Shown piece by piece: positions 12,404-24,240 of a stretch of 64,000 bases of DNA (positions are counted from its first letter, which is position 1; every line of letters begins with the position of its first letter). The stretch comes from Eretmocerus hayati (taxonomy: Eukaryota > Arthropoda > Insecta > Hymenoptera > Aphelinidae). The stretch covers positions 151,037,121 through 151,101,120 of the forward strand of contig CM056742.1 of assembly GCA_029851415.1 (NCBI GenBank), read 5' to 3'. The notes under the pieces are model-generated. The model was not told the DNA's origin. It made no database searches and saw nothing but the letters and a program-made list of their open reading frames with translations. A program made the position numbers and the translations under genes.

Positions 12404-13003
12404 GTCAAATGCAGTTGGGCTTCTGGTCCCGATACTCGAGTCTACAGAGTACGCGCTTAGAATACGAATATATACCGAGCTGTTCTGGTCTCACTCTTCT
12501 CTCTCTCGAGCCCATTAGTTTCTCAGACACGCTCTCGTATTATCCCGAAGCTGAAACGCCGTTATCGCGTCTGTACGCGTGGGCTGTTCCTGGCTGCTTC
12601 TGGAGCGGTATCTCTGTATCTTTCGCTCGACGAAGCTACATTCCGCTACATTTCCGCGGTGCATAACGAGCGCAACTCCTGAAGATGCCACCGACACTAC
12701 TGTGCCCCGCAGTGCTCTGACCCCAGGGTTTCGAGTGTGCCCCCTTTGAAATACGTCGGTTGTAAATATCAGTATGTTCATGGAAGTTCATGTATGAGAA
12801 AGCACGCCAATTAATATGGATGGGAATGAAAACTTCTGGACAATGTAGCCAATCTAGTTATCCCTACTCCTAGTAGTGATTCCCAGTTTGAATAACATAT
12901 ACCCGGGAAAACTCTCGTTTTCGAAGATTTACACTCATTAAATTACTATTCAGTCAACCTTACGAGTTGAACTTTGTGTTTATTCATTCTGACTCTGAAT
13001 ATC
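12401..13003. other. No gene called; CpG-rich stretch
   Basis: 12440-12740 is richer in CpG than its surroundings, with open frames on both strands of up to 108 codons and no supporting motif. It could be a regulatory island. Confidence 0.4.
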
Positions 13004-13009
13004 GCTTAC

Positions 13010-13234
13010 TTCCGACAAATTATAGTTTCTCATGACAGCTGACCAGGACCAACAAAAACCGACAGCCTGTTTGTCTGGCTCTTCGGTAAGCGCCAGAACT
13101 CCATCTTTTCCTTTGAGGGTATCTAGGTTTTGGAAAAATGACACTAGAACAACGAAAACACCATATGTGAGATAATCCCTGTCAGTCTTGAAATCAACTT
13201 TGCAGTCAAAGATGAACTTCTGGACTTGGGTCAT
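13010..13234 (-). CDS. Tentative exon of an unrecognised protein
   Basis: An open minus-strand frame starts at ATG 13234 and begins MTQVQKFIFDCKVDFK. It includes a hydrophobic stretch (YGVFVVLVSFF, residues about 26-36) and reads through to NYNLSE, where a good 5' splice site (GAA|GTAAGC, boundary 13010) occurs before the stop at 12980. Codon choice and residue mix look protein-like and an upstream stop closes the frame, so the ATG could be a true start. I do not recognise it, found no second exon, and a frame of this length can arise by chance. Confidence 0.2.
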
Positions 13235-13639
13235 GAATTTAACTTAAACTCCATGTACGCATATTGGAGTCTATTGATTGGAATAAAAATCATTGAAAAT
13301 TCAGAATCTAATGCAACTTTATGGTTGGTGGGAGATGAGCTGAATTGTGTCAACTATTTAGACACGCGTTTACCAAAAACAAGTACTTTGATCATTAATT
13401 TCTGACTCCAATACATCTGATATGTATTGAGAGTGTATCGATGGGTATACGATTTTAATTGTACTGAGTTGATAGATCAACCAATCCAAAATTGAATTTC
13501 AAAACATTGTCCATGTTCCTTTCTTGATCTTTGGGGTGCCAGCATGACGCCTTACGGCATCATGGGCCGATCGTTCAACTTCCACCTTTGGGTCGGACAT
13601 ACATAGTGCGATCATACAAGATTTTTCATAAAGGATATC

Positions 13640-13890
13640 AACGCGTTCTGAATTTCTAAGATGCGGGTATTTCACCCCCATCCGGATCCAGCCATCCGGA
13701 TAGTATCCGACTGTTCGAAGCCGAATATCCGGATACGCCGGATTGGATCCGGATTTTCGGATACCTAGTATCTGGAATCCCAAACCTGTTTCATAACAAT
13801 ACCAATAATATATTATCGATATTTATCTTAACTCGTCCCTAAAAGCCGCCGGACCCGGAAACCCGGATAACCGGATACTATCCGGATAGG
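13640..13890. repeat. Cluster of CCGGATA motifs
   Basis: At least ten copies of CCGGAT/ATCCGG in both orientations occur within 250 bp, for example TATCCGGATA variants around 13680-13760 and 13857-13885. Adjacent copies can pair with each other, giving many small stems. Confidence 0.7.
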
Positions 13891-14355
13891 TGAATAATTC
13901 GGAACTTTCAAAAATCCCGATAAAAGTCCCAGTCCTAGAAAACGCTTGTTTGTAAGCACAAAACCTTTCGTTACAAGATACTATTTATACTATTCTTAAT
14001 TGATGAACTCCTCGAGCTAGTGTCAGTCAAAAGCTACTCAAGTCTGAAATAATTCAAAGTAGCTCCATCGATTCGAAAAAGCTTCGTCCTTGTCTAGACA
14101 ACTCGTTCAATATTTCATTATATTTGCTCAAAATAAAGTAACCTTACAGTTTGAGTGTGAAGATGGATGACCCACTTTGAGGGTAGTTTTTCAAAGAATT
14201 TTCAATACAGTGAGAATTTTCTTTTTTTTGCTGGAAATAGTGGTCTCCTCGCTGTAACGAATGCGATTCAAAATTTGAATTTAATGTAATGTTCAAGTTC
14301 CATCATTCCCTATATTCCAAAAGCCTCCACTGGAGAAATCTACTCGTCCAATTAC

Positions 14356-14474
14356 CTTCTCGTCCCAGCAACTTCGACCACCTTGCATCTGCTTCGGCTC
14401 CACCAAAAAGGCGTCAGTACCCAATACGAACTGCTTGCACTTCTTGCCCAACCTTCTTCCGGGAACAGCAAAAC
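14356..14474 (-). CDS. Tentative internal exon, unrecognised
   Basis: On the minus strand a good 3' splice site (TTTGTGTTTCAG|G) is followed by 119 bp open in one frame and ended by AAG|GTAAT. The frame begins [18 protein letters not shown] and ends GGRSCWDEK. It starts with two bases completing a split codon and ends on a codon boundary. Basic residues cluster near the start and there are two Cys. I do not recognise a family. No compatible neighbouring exon was found by eye: the nearest upstream candidate donor (GAG|GTATAT, near 14640) has the wrong phase. A different minus-strand frame of 108 codons also covers this stretch. Confidence 0.25.
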
Positions 14475-14479
14475 CTGAA

Positions 14480-17400
14480 ACACAAATACATACAATATTG
14501 AGAAACCTTCCAAATACATCACACTCAAAAAGTCAAAAAAGGAATCTGGATGTTCCAATAAGGGCCGGCCATCCACGAATACATCAAATAGTGATAAAAC
14601 CCCGTTGACATCGGCATAAGAAGCTCCATATACCTCAACCGCATCTTGAAGCATCCATATACGATCCCACATTTTCAATCACGCATTCCTGTGCCCATCT
14701 ATCAAACGCTCAGTGGTATTCCAACTCTGCAAGGTTCCGCCCTTCAGACTTCCCTCAAACCCTCCTCTATTTAGATCGATCGTTCGTTCTCAAGTCAAGG
14801 AGAAGCCTCTCTGTAGGGGATAGAATCACTGAGAAAAATGAATACGTCCGCGGGCGTATCCGTCTTTGAGAGGCGGACGTCGAGAAGACGTATAAGGTAG
14901 AGTAGTTGGAGAAGAAAGAATGAAGAATTGGCTGATTTATCTCACGGAGCATAGAGCCGTTGGCATATCATCGTCAAGAAATGGTCTCTTGATAGCAACT
15001 TTGCCTCAGAGGTACATACTATGATGTGATAACCTGTGGGCATGTAAACTCTCGATGCGCTGGATGCTCCATGCGGGCTTATTTTTGTTCGAAGGGTGTG
15101 TTCTTTGGTGTGTATGCTGTTGTGAGATAAAAGTCATTGATTTATCTCAAATCTTCCTGGTAAGTTGAGACACTTTGGTACAGCGTTACATAAACTGGTT
15201 GGGATTCTCAGTCCATCGAGTATCTAAAATTTCTAAAATGATTTCGATCAAAGTTTAATTAGTCTTGGATATTGCATCATTCGATGAATAATCTGATAAT
15301 CGACAATGTTGCCTGGATAAAGGAATGAAACACTAGCGATTCTAATTGAATAATCTGTGATCAGATTGCTACGAGTTCAGTCCTAGAGTTCAAATTCAAA
15401 CGCCGACTATCATGGGTAGAAATTTGAACTCAGATGAAAAAGTTCGATCGCACGTAGTGAAGAGTTATTGTGAATTCAAATCAGGGAGTTCTTACCGATG
15501 CAACCTTCTTTATTGTGATTCTGAAGGTTTTATTTCAATTCAAATTCTAATTCAAAAGTTCGAGAAAGAACTAACAGATATTTGAGACGGTTGCAAATAT
15601 TAACTTTTCACGTCCAACATATCACGTAGTATTATGAATGGAGAGATCAGGAATGAATATATCTGCACCAAGGAACGAAACTATTCGCTAGTGCCTTTTT
15701 CAAGATTCTAAAGTATCCGGAATACATTGACTAAAATCGATTCACCGCATTCATTAAAAGTAATTGTGAATAAAATCTGATGAACCGAAGAAGAATCCTA
15801 CGACCGTCTTGCGCAACAACCATGTAACCTTTAAGCCATCAAGTTCAGTAATAATCGTCAGGTCCCGCCATCAAAATATCGGTTTTCGATCTACCACATA
15901 TGAGTCCACAAGTGGAAAAATTGCCCCAGGCTAACGTCTTGCAGTGCACCAGAACAGCACACTATCCCCTCGTCTACGAACTCGAGCGTGCAAAGCAAAC
16001 ACGTTATCCGTGCATATACTAGCCCGATATACTCTTCACTTCTTTGCCTCGGCGTTGCTGCAGCAATATCCACCCGAAATATTGAAATTCTCTTGGAATT
16101 CTCCTATATTCATCCCCTATTCCTTCGTATCTTCAAGGCAGAACGAGTTCAACAACCGGCGTTTTATTAGCTTATCAAGACTCTATTCTAAAAGCTGTGT
16201 GTATCGTGCAATAGCGCTCGATTTTCGTCTTTTTTTTTTAGGATGCACGAAATGGGGAAATTGTGAGGCTTTATCTCTGTATAAAGCTGAGCTAATCAAT
16301 ATTTGCAATGGAAATTCGGGTGATGCATTGGAAAGAGTGAGTGTTCAGTCACAAATTCGCGGTATATTGCATGCAGTGAAGCCTTCCAATACTCGATGGT
16401 GGTCGAATGTGCATTTGCGAGGAACAATTTCGCTACGTAATCGAATTACTCGTGTCCGGTAATGATGGCAATTCACCGAAAAGCTGAAAATTATCCAAAG
16501 CCGGAGAGAGTGCGGGTATTTGCGTAATGACTAGAGAAATGAATTTCTGGCGGATTGGAATTTTCATCGAATTGCTGGCTTGCTTCATCCGACAACCACC
16601 TGACTGGATTACATCTGCAGTAATATGATTAATCCCGGACTTTGTATGTTCCAAAGGGAGAACGCAGTGCTACTGATGCAGAGAATTCCGATGATAGTCT
16701 CATGATCTCATCAATATATCTTTTTCATGAGTTACCTTTTGAATATCTAGAAATGAACTTCACCGCCATTGTTACAAATCAAACTAGAAAATAATAAAGA
16801 ACCTTTTGAGCCCTGAATATGGGTGTCAAACTTCCATATTATCAAAGTGTCTGTACGTTGCAAAGCTTGAGAAAATTTCATGAAATTGCTCTAAGGCCTA
16901 TCTAAGATTTTTGTGGAATTATGAGATTCCATGTAGATTTCGAAAGATATTCTACGGAATTATATTCCATACCTTCTTGAATTATTCTCACTTGGGCCAA
17001 ATTAAATTTTGAATCACACCAAATTGTTTTAATCGTTGTGAGACTCAAATAATTTTGTGAGTGTTCAATAGAATTATGTACATATTTCATTCGGAAAATT
17101 TTAGATTTGGGACCATTTCAATAAATAGAGCAAAATAAAGGTTCGTTGTGCTTATCTCATCCCAACCAGATATTGAGTCGTGTATTCCTGAATGTTCATG
17201 TGGAAAATTCATACCTCACTACGCATAATTCTTACAGTCATAAGAAATCAGTTCGTGAAACACTTTATGGAACAAAATCATTCTGGAATCGGACCTATGA
17301 TAATGACAGGTTGTGAAAATATAATATCAAAACTCGTGGCCTCAATTCATTACAATCAAAATGAGTTCTAAAAGTCATACTTCTACTCTTAAATACTGAC

Positions 17401-18550
17401 AAAAATCTGGCCACATCCTCGTCGATTAACTGTCACGATCACTCTCGTTTCTGTTCGTGGCAATCAGAATTCTTCCCCTTAATTACCCAACTACATACAT
17501 AAGTTTTACACAAACACAGTGAACTTGGATACCACTCAAATCAGATTAATACCTCCATTAGTATTCCTTAGACTCAAAAAACATAACAAAATGATGAGAC
17601 GAAATAACGTGTCGCAGAATACACTTTTTTCAAATCCACTCATATACACGGTTCTCCAAGCGCTGCATGAGCTCACAACTTTGGAAAAAGGGTCACGTGC
17701 GTTTCTGTGTGCGCATGTAGAGTATACAGGGTAGTACGTGCGACAGCAAAAAAATTCCCGAGTTGCGGAGTAACGGGGAATGCTCGTGTGAATAATCGCT
17801 ATGTTAGTCGTTGGGGCAAATAATAAAATAGCGGATGCTCTGTTTTGTCAGTGTGAATGCGAGTTTGAATGTGTGTGTATGTATGTGGTGTATGGGAAAC
17901 TGAATAGATAGAGATAGAAAGAAAGAGATGAGAGGAAAGGGGGGAAAATAGGGTGAACCCCGAGAGGCCAATCGATGAGGCACAATATGCCAGTGGATGC
18001 AGATCGTAAAGAGAAAGAGGAGTGCTTTCGATGAACAAAGGAAAATTTTTTCAAACTTTTTCTACCGATTCTCATACTCCATTGAACTCTCGTAAACGAT
18101 TATAATCCGACTGGTGCCATGCGCGTCGATCGATGCTCTCGCGAGCCTCGACCAATATACCGAATAAATCAAAAATCTCGCAATGAAAAACTCTCTTACA
18201 CGTTTGTTCAGTGGATCGATTTTTTCTTCTTTTTCTCATTCGAGTTTTATACAGTTGCCTCGTGGATTTCAATGCGCGCTTCGTGCGTATGCAATTTCAT
18301 ATGTTACTTTAGAATTTCCGTATGAATAACTCTTGATGAATGGAGCAGAGTGAAAATTTACGGAATTGGGAGATGAAAAACCGCATTTATATTTGCAGGA
18401 ATATCTCGAAAATTTTCGATGAACATTTTTAAATGCACCGCATGATTACCTAGTGGTTATGATGGATTCCTCGTACAAAATTCAGTTTTGGTTCAAATTA
18501 CATTATATTAAGTCGCGTGACGACTGTTTGGTGTCCGGAATCACTAGATT
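14480..18550. other. No gene seen
   Basis: AT-rich unassigned DNA. 14844-14880 holds a small inverted repeat (ACGTCCGC..GCGGACGT). The longest frame (15944-16462 plus, 172 codons) has no recognisable domain, lies opposite another open frame and was not called. 17860-17960 is TG- and AG-rich. Confidence 0.5.
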
Positions 18551-18554
18551 TTTT

Positions 18555-18950
18555 CCCCTAGATCGGTTTTAACCTAACCTGACCTGAATTTTCTCTAGAG
18601 AAAAATATCCCTAGATTTATTACTAACCTGACCTGACTCAAAAGTTGCGCGCTGCCGTCTTTACTTTACCTGTCTTGATTTGTCTCCAGAGATAAATATC
18701 CCTAGATTTTACTAACCTAACCTGATAAGACTAAAAAGTTGCGCGTATTTTCCTCTAGATTTTTTTTACAATTCTATATCTAGGGTCTATTTTACCAGTT
18801 TCTTCCCATCTGTTATACTTTACCTGTTCCATGGATTTTTTACCTATTTTGATTTTAGACTTTTTATCACTTTGGATATTACTTATTCTATTTTACCTGT
18901 TTCGTTTCACCTGTTTGTTTAGATTTTTTACCCCTTTCAGATGTTAAATT
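18555..18950. repeat. Degenerate repeats with CCTAACCTGACC motifs
   Basis: Two copies of a block (TATCCCTAGATTT..ACTAACCT..AAAAGTTGCGCG) begin near 18605 and 18698. Around them are TAACCTAACCTGACCTG-type runs, then six or more TTTTACCTGTT units spaced 20-40 bp. CCTAA is the complement of the insect telomere unit TTAGG, but the runs are too short and mixed to be telomeric. Confidence 0.6.
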
Positions 18951-19328
18951 TTGTAAAGCTGTCAAAAGTCTGTTCGTTGTACCCTTGCCGTGTTATCATG
19001 TTTTCGCACCAATATCCCTTTTTGATGCATCCGCTCACCTTACTTTCGTATGGTGTCGGACACAGCGATACAGGCTACTCTCATGTTTCCAAGCGTTTTG
19101 TGGGTACCGCTGTCTTTGTCTGGCTCGAATTGATGTAAGAATTCTGTCGAAAGTCTGTCTGTTGAACCTTCGCTTCGAGCCATCGTCGAATTCGCACCAT
19201 TCTCTACACTTGCTCATCATACATAGGTATTATGATGTCGCAAGTGCAGAAAATGGATTGTTCCAACGATGGAAGCTTGGGTCCCTGTGTTTGCGTCCGT
19301 GGATGGAATGTGATGGATGAGAGAATGT

Positions 19329-19330
<2 letters not shown>

Positions 19331-19399
<69 letters not shown>
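19331..19399. repeat. (GAT)23 microsatellite
   Basis: Twenty-three uninterrupted GAT units. The open frames across it (poly-Asp plus, poly-His or poly-Ser minus) are by-products of the repeat. Confidence 0.97.
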
Positions 19400-19562
19400 A
19401 ATGGAAGAAGAGAAGGGAAAGAGAGGAAGAAGAAGTAGGGAAGGAAATGAAATGATATGAAAGGAGAGAATGGTATGAAATAGAAATGAGATGCAACATG
19501 CAATGAAGATGAAATAGTTTGTGATGTTTGAGATGGATGCATGATTGGAATGTTATGGATTG

Positions 19563-19667
19563 AATGATTGCCTCACCCTCCTACTTGGATTTGAATTCGG
19601 ACACAACCTCTGCACCCGAAGGCGGCTTACCTGCGTACAAGAATTCGCCTCAAAGTAGGCGATCATT
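19563..19667. other. Foldable core, copy A (possible structured RNA)
   Basis: 105 nt with nested complementarity. The outer arms AATGATTGCCT/AGGCGATCATT pair with one G-U. Inside, CCTACTTGG (19580-19588) pairs with CAAAGTAGG (19651-19659) with one mismatch; the outer AGG and the inner stem compete for the same bases. Within that, CGG and CCG plus AGGCG/CGCCT form two further short stems, giving a three-way-junction outline. No known RNA class is recognised. The core differs from copy B at one base. Confidence 0.4.
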
Positions 19668-20262
19668 GGCGGATGTATGATGAATGTGTGATGAGCTGGT
19701 GAGAATGATATAGGAAAGGAGATATGATGGTGGTAAAGTGAGGGGTGGTATGAAAGATGATGTGATCTAATGAAGGTAAGATGGGATGGGTAAAGAAGAG
19801 GGAAAGGGATGAGATGTTATAGACTAATAGCATTCATGATGAATGTGATGAGGTGGTGGGAATGACGTTGAGGAGGAGATGAGATGGCGGTGAAGTGAAA
19901 AATGATATTGAAAATGATCAGATTGAATGGAGGTGAAGAAAGAGATGAAGAAGATATAGACAGGAGATATAGGGAAGGAAATGAGATCATATGAAAGGAC
20001 AGAAAGGAAATATGAAATAGATATGTGATGTGACATGCAATGAAGATGAATTAGGCTGTGATGTATGAGATGGATATACGAATGTAATGTAACGAATGAA
20101 ATAATGATAAAAAAGAAGGTAAATAGAGGAAGAAAAAGTAGGGATGGAAATGAAATGATATGAATGGAGAGAATGGTATGAAGTAGAAATAAGATGCAAC
20201 GTGCGATGAAGATGTAATAAGTTGTGCTTATTAAAATGGATGCATGATTATATTATGGATCG

Positions 20263-20367
20263 AATGATTGCCTCACCCTCCTACTTGGATTTGAATTCGG
20301 ACACAACCTCTGCACCCGAAGGCGGCTTACCTGCGTACAAGAATTCGCCTCCAAGTAGGCGATCATT
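20263..20367. other. Foldable core, copy B (possible structured RNA)
   Basis: It lies exactly 700 bp after copy A and is identical except at 20352 (C instead of A), which repairs the inner stem to a perfect CCTACTTGG/CCAAGTAGG. The minus strand also offers an open reading (RLLGGEFLYAGKPPSGAEVV, stop at 20281) and a splice-like CAG|GTAAGC. Copy A breaks that reading with TGA, so a coding role is less likely than a structural one. Confidence 0.4.
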
Positions 20368-20460
20368 GGCGGATGTATGATGAATGATGAATGTGTGATG
20401 AGCTGGTGAGAATGATATAGGAAAGGAGATATGATGGTGGTAAAGTGGGGGGGTGGAAAT

Positions 20461-23400
20461 AGTTACAGCGTCCATCTGTAATTAATTATGGTTGCCATTT
20501 GAACAAAATTCTTATTTTATTCAAAATCAAATATTTGTTTTGAAAAATAATACGATTCGACTATTCAAACTCCCCCCCAAAGACTCTTAGGCGCAGCGAG
20601 CGTCAGCGAGCGGAGCAATTCTGCTAGTATATTGAAGATATGATGCAGAGTAGTCCAACTTTCCAACCCAACCCACCAGACGTGAATTATCTGATGCATG
20701 AGATAACTTACAAGGAATAAGAAAATTCAGTAGTATAGCCAAGATATGGTCAGACCTGCATAAACTACCCGATCACACGTGACCCTTTGAGGAATTTCAT
20801 ATCTTCTTTTTCAACACATGTTTCTGTGTGATTTTCATTCACGGGGTAAGAATTCAATAATCTCTGCGTACCTCGAGCTGCAATTCCGATATTCAATTAG
20901 TACACAAATACAGGTAATCCCAAGGAAACAGCTGGGCAGCAAAGCCACTTCTAATTAGACTGTAGAAATTCAAATTTTCGGAAAGCTTGTGTTTTTCCCG
21001 CCAATGTGATCAGATCCCATAAGAGCTGTACACCAGACGTCGCGAAACGAGTTACACCTAAGCTCGCGAAACCTCTCCCTCGTGTACAGTATCTCGGAAG
21101 GCAAACGGTTTGCGATTACGAAGATTACTAAGCAAATTAAGGCGCCCGATTAAATTTTCCCGCGCCTTTATCGCTGCGTCAAACGATTATTCTCCCTCTA
21201 CATACACACAACATACCTCGCCTACCATTTCCTAGTGCTTGCAAGCTTCCGCATCGAGGCAACGAGGACTCTGTACATTTTTTTCTTTCCTTTTTTTTTA
21301 CTTGAAACAGCTGCTTGTTGGTAAAATGGGGTGGTCTCGCAGTATTTATACCGGTGCGTCGACAATTTTGTCGTCTGCTCGGGGGCTGGATGGCAAAGCG
21401 CAAAACAAACTCGATGCCACGATAGCAAACGTCCGTTGGCGAGCTTGCGGGCTGTGTTTGCGTATCGCAAACTGTTACCGAGTAATTGATCGGTCGAGTG
21501 TATCCGGAAAGCCCAGCAGGAACAGTCATGACTAGAGCTAGAGACACAAAGAGAGGGAAAGTTTCAAAGATTGGCGAGTTGCTGTGTTCGTGTCATTGGG
21601 GACTACTTTTGAGAGTTGACGAGTCTTGTATCTCAAAGCTTTGACGCGCTGTTGACACGGCTCATACACGTGGACTATGCTCGTGTATCATAAGTATAAT
21701 GTTACCTACTGATACTCAGAATGCATTATATGGAGCGATCTTTATGGGCTTCCAGGGATTTTTGTCTGAATTTGTACTCTTCTAATAATGTAGAAAACCC
21801 ACCTGCACTAATTTTAGAAATACGGAGACTTAGACAGTAATAAACTTGAGAGAAGAAATTCTCTGGGAGTCAAGGTTTCAATTTTCACATAACCCCTTGA
21901 TAATTAGTTCCAGGAGTATACTGTAAGAGTAAGTTTCAGAAGAAAGTTTGTTTGAATTTCTCTCCAATATGACCACACCTCGAACATTTTGCTTGGACTT
22001 CAAAATAAGGAAAAAATTCTAATTGCTGCGTAGCACGCTACACCTGGCAACAAAGAAAATAAATATTTTCGTAACATGCGATGAACACCTTGAAAATCTT
22101 GAATCCAAGATGACTTCGTATGATAGCTTCAGTGCTCGCTAAATTTCTCCATGACTACAAAGTTTCGATCGAAAGAAGAGAGTTCTGTCGATGAAATAGT
22201 CACTATCACTAATTATTCTCACTAACAGATAGCATCGGTGACTATTTTCAGAATTTTCGAATTTCGGTTCTTAGGGCTGACTAATGAGTTAGTCGTATCA
22301 CTAATGATTCGATGGATATCACTCTTGATTTGAAGAGTAACAACTATGAAATAGTGAATGCTCTCGATGATCTTGATGAGCAGATAATGATATTGATAAT
22401 AATTGGAAAAAGACTATTGGCATACATAATGTAATGAGTGATAATTTTTAATTTGTTGAATGAGTAGGACTACAGATCAAAAGTAGTGTACACTATTGAT
22501 GAATTCCAGTAGGTCATTCAGAAAATCCATCCCGTGTCGAAAATGACTCACAATTCTGGATATCTGCCGAAAATGTTATATTTTCTGTGAAATAATTCGA
22601 AGAATGAGCGAGAAATACCTCCGGTACAGCAATGAATAGAATCAATGGTGTAGTAAGCGTCACCAGTGAGGAACTAGTAATTCCACTAAATATAAGTAGA
22701 TATTTAGAGTGTCATCATGAGATTGGACAAAGATAATTCACTATCTATCCAATGATCGATTGAGATTATTCAGTGACAATGAACTTTCTCGACTTGAGGT
22801 TAAATTACCATCCCTTTCCAGATCAATAAAATTTCTATTAGATTTTTATGATTGTCACTGATAAATCAATTCACAAGCTCCCGGTCGGAGAGTATACATT
22901 CAAAGGCTGCAAAAAAAGCCTACTGATCCATCGATTGAAGAACTCATAGTTGCTAGTGTATGAAGAGTCTTCAACATCTTCATTGACGATTTCAGAGCGA
23001 CATCATCCGAGGAATTGACGAGCAACGGTTTGAATACCACTCACAATCAGTATAGTACCGCAAGCACACTTCTCACAGTGAGCACGACTACAAGTGCGTC
23101 TACGACGCACAAACTCCTCAAAACCTCATCGTACTCTCAGCAGACCGAGCTTCAAGAGTCCCATCCTACTAGCAAATCCAGCCACCGGCTACATTTTGAA
23201 CTTTGCACTTTGTCTCCCATTTCATACTCCTCTCAAATTTCGAATATATCCAGCAAAAAAAACCACCACCAGGCAATTCTCCCTCTTTCTCTCGGCATTA
23301 ATTCTCCCCATCTCTTTTGCCCCTCATTCACTTCTCATTACCACTTCATGGAAGTCTTTCTACATCCACTGTACGACTTTAGAAGTGGTCTTATGCTGGT

Positions 23401-24116
23401 TTTAAAATATCCGCGGGCACGTTATACTGTCCGAGAAACCAACTCTCAGCTTACGAATCAGCTCTTTTGCCAAGGAAAAGATGGAACAGAGTCCAAAGAG
23501 AAAGACACACCAACCAAGCTACTTTTGGACGTTTTATTTTCATGTAGGTATAGTATAAAGCCAAAGGTTGAATCTACTCTCTTTGCTATCTGAAGATGTA
23601 CAAGAGACCGCGCAAAATCTCGTTCTGACTGCGGACTATACTTGTAAGCCTTCCATATATGTGGTACACTCTTTTTCTGGATATATATACCGCGAGTAGA
23701 CTGCTCTTTCCTGTATTCGTAATGTGGTGTAGCTCTGCTGTAGGAGATCAAGTGCAGATTTTTACTAGCTTGAAATCGCCTTCTACTTCTCTGAGCCTTT
23801 TTCTACCGTACTCATTCATGAAGAGAGCAGAGAAAAGAAACAGATGGATACTGCAGTACAGAAAGGGAGGTGGTTTTCTGTGAATGGGAAATGTTCTATA
23901 AGGGCAATGAACGTGGCGGGTGGTTTCTCGTTCTGGCGTAATGAATAGATTGTGATTTTGCCGCGTGTACTAGGAAGAAGATGGTTTTAACATTCTGAGC
24001 AGGAAAATTTTAGGAGCGAGGATAGTACGAGTGTATTACAATAGTGAGAAGTGAGAATGGGCAATACTGCTGTATTGTCGTGGTCCCTGATCATGGTTAG
24101 TGCAAAGAGAATGGTG
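20461..24116. other. No gene called
   Basis: Unassigned. 20585-20620 has repeated GCGAGCG words. 21026-21088 is bounded by CTGTACAC/GTGTACAG. The 192-codon plus frame at 23015-23593 starts with TTG, is Ser/Thr-rich without a recognisable domain, and is near the chance limit. Two overlapping frames at 21.2-21.5 kb on opposite strands are also not called. Confidence 0.5.
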
Positions 24117-24240
24117 CACTGTAAAAAGTTGGTTGAATTTCCAACCAACATTCCAACCAGCTTGTTGAATTTTAAAGCAGTGTGGTTGGAGGTTTGATTC
24201 AACCAATTGATTGAAGTTTTTCTAATGAATTTCTTACAGT
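24117..24240. mobile_element. Small TIR element with CACTGTAA ends
   Basis: The left end reads CACTGTAAAAAGTTGGTTG and the right end reads CTTACAGT, with GATTCAACCAATTGATTG inside. GGTTG/CAACC words in both orientations let the ~124 bp fold back. The family is also suggested at 11.84-12.03 kb. The arms are imperfect and no target duplication is certain. Confidence 0.5.

Larger units (their letters stand above)
19402..20455. repeat. Purine-rich tandem duplication
   Basis: Two copies of a ~350-bp unit (about 19402-19750 and 20106-20455) share order throughout: an A/G-rich head (GAAATGAAATGATATGAA), GATGGATGCATGATT, a C-containing core, and a tail (GGAGATATGATGGTGGTAAAG). The interval between them (19751-20105) holds more diverged head and tail pieces without the core, so the region looks like an old array of about three to four units. 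The heads are clearly diverged while core and tail are nearly identical. Confidence 0.8.

Noticed and set aside
15944..16462. 172-codon plus frame
   Set aside because: No recognisable motif, overlaps an opposite-strand frame, no splice support.
19204..19542. Frames coding long Asp, His or Ser runs
   Set aside because: Produced by the GAT microsatellite in three frames; no gene evidence.
23015..23593. 192-codon plus frame
   Set aside because: Starts with TTG, low-information Ser/Thr/His composition and no domain; length is near the chance limit for this much sequence.
24176..24200. GCAGTGTGGTTGG, similar to the miR-34 seed region
   Set aside because: It lies inside a small TIR element rich in GGTTG words and the match does not extend.
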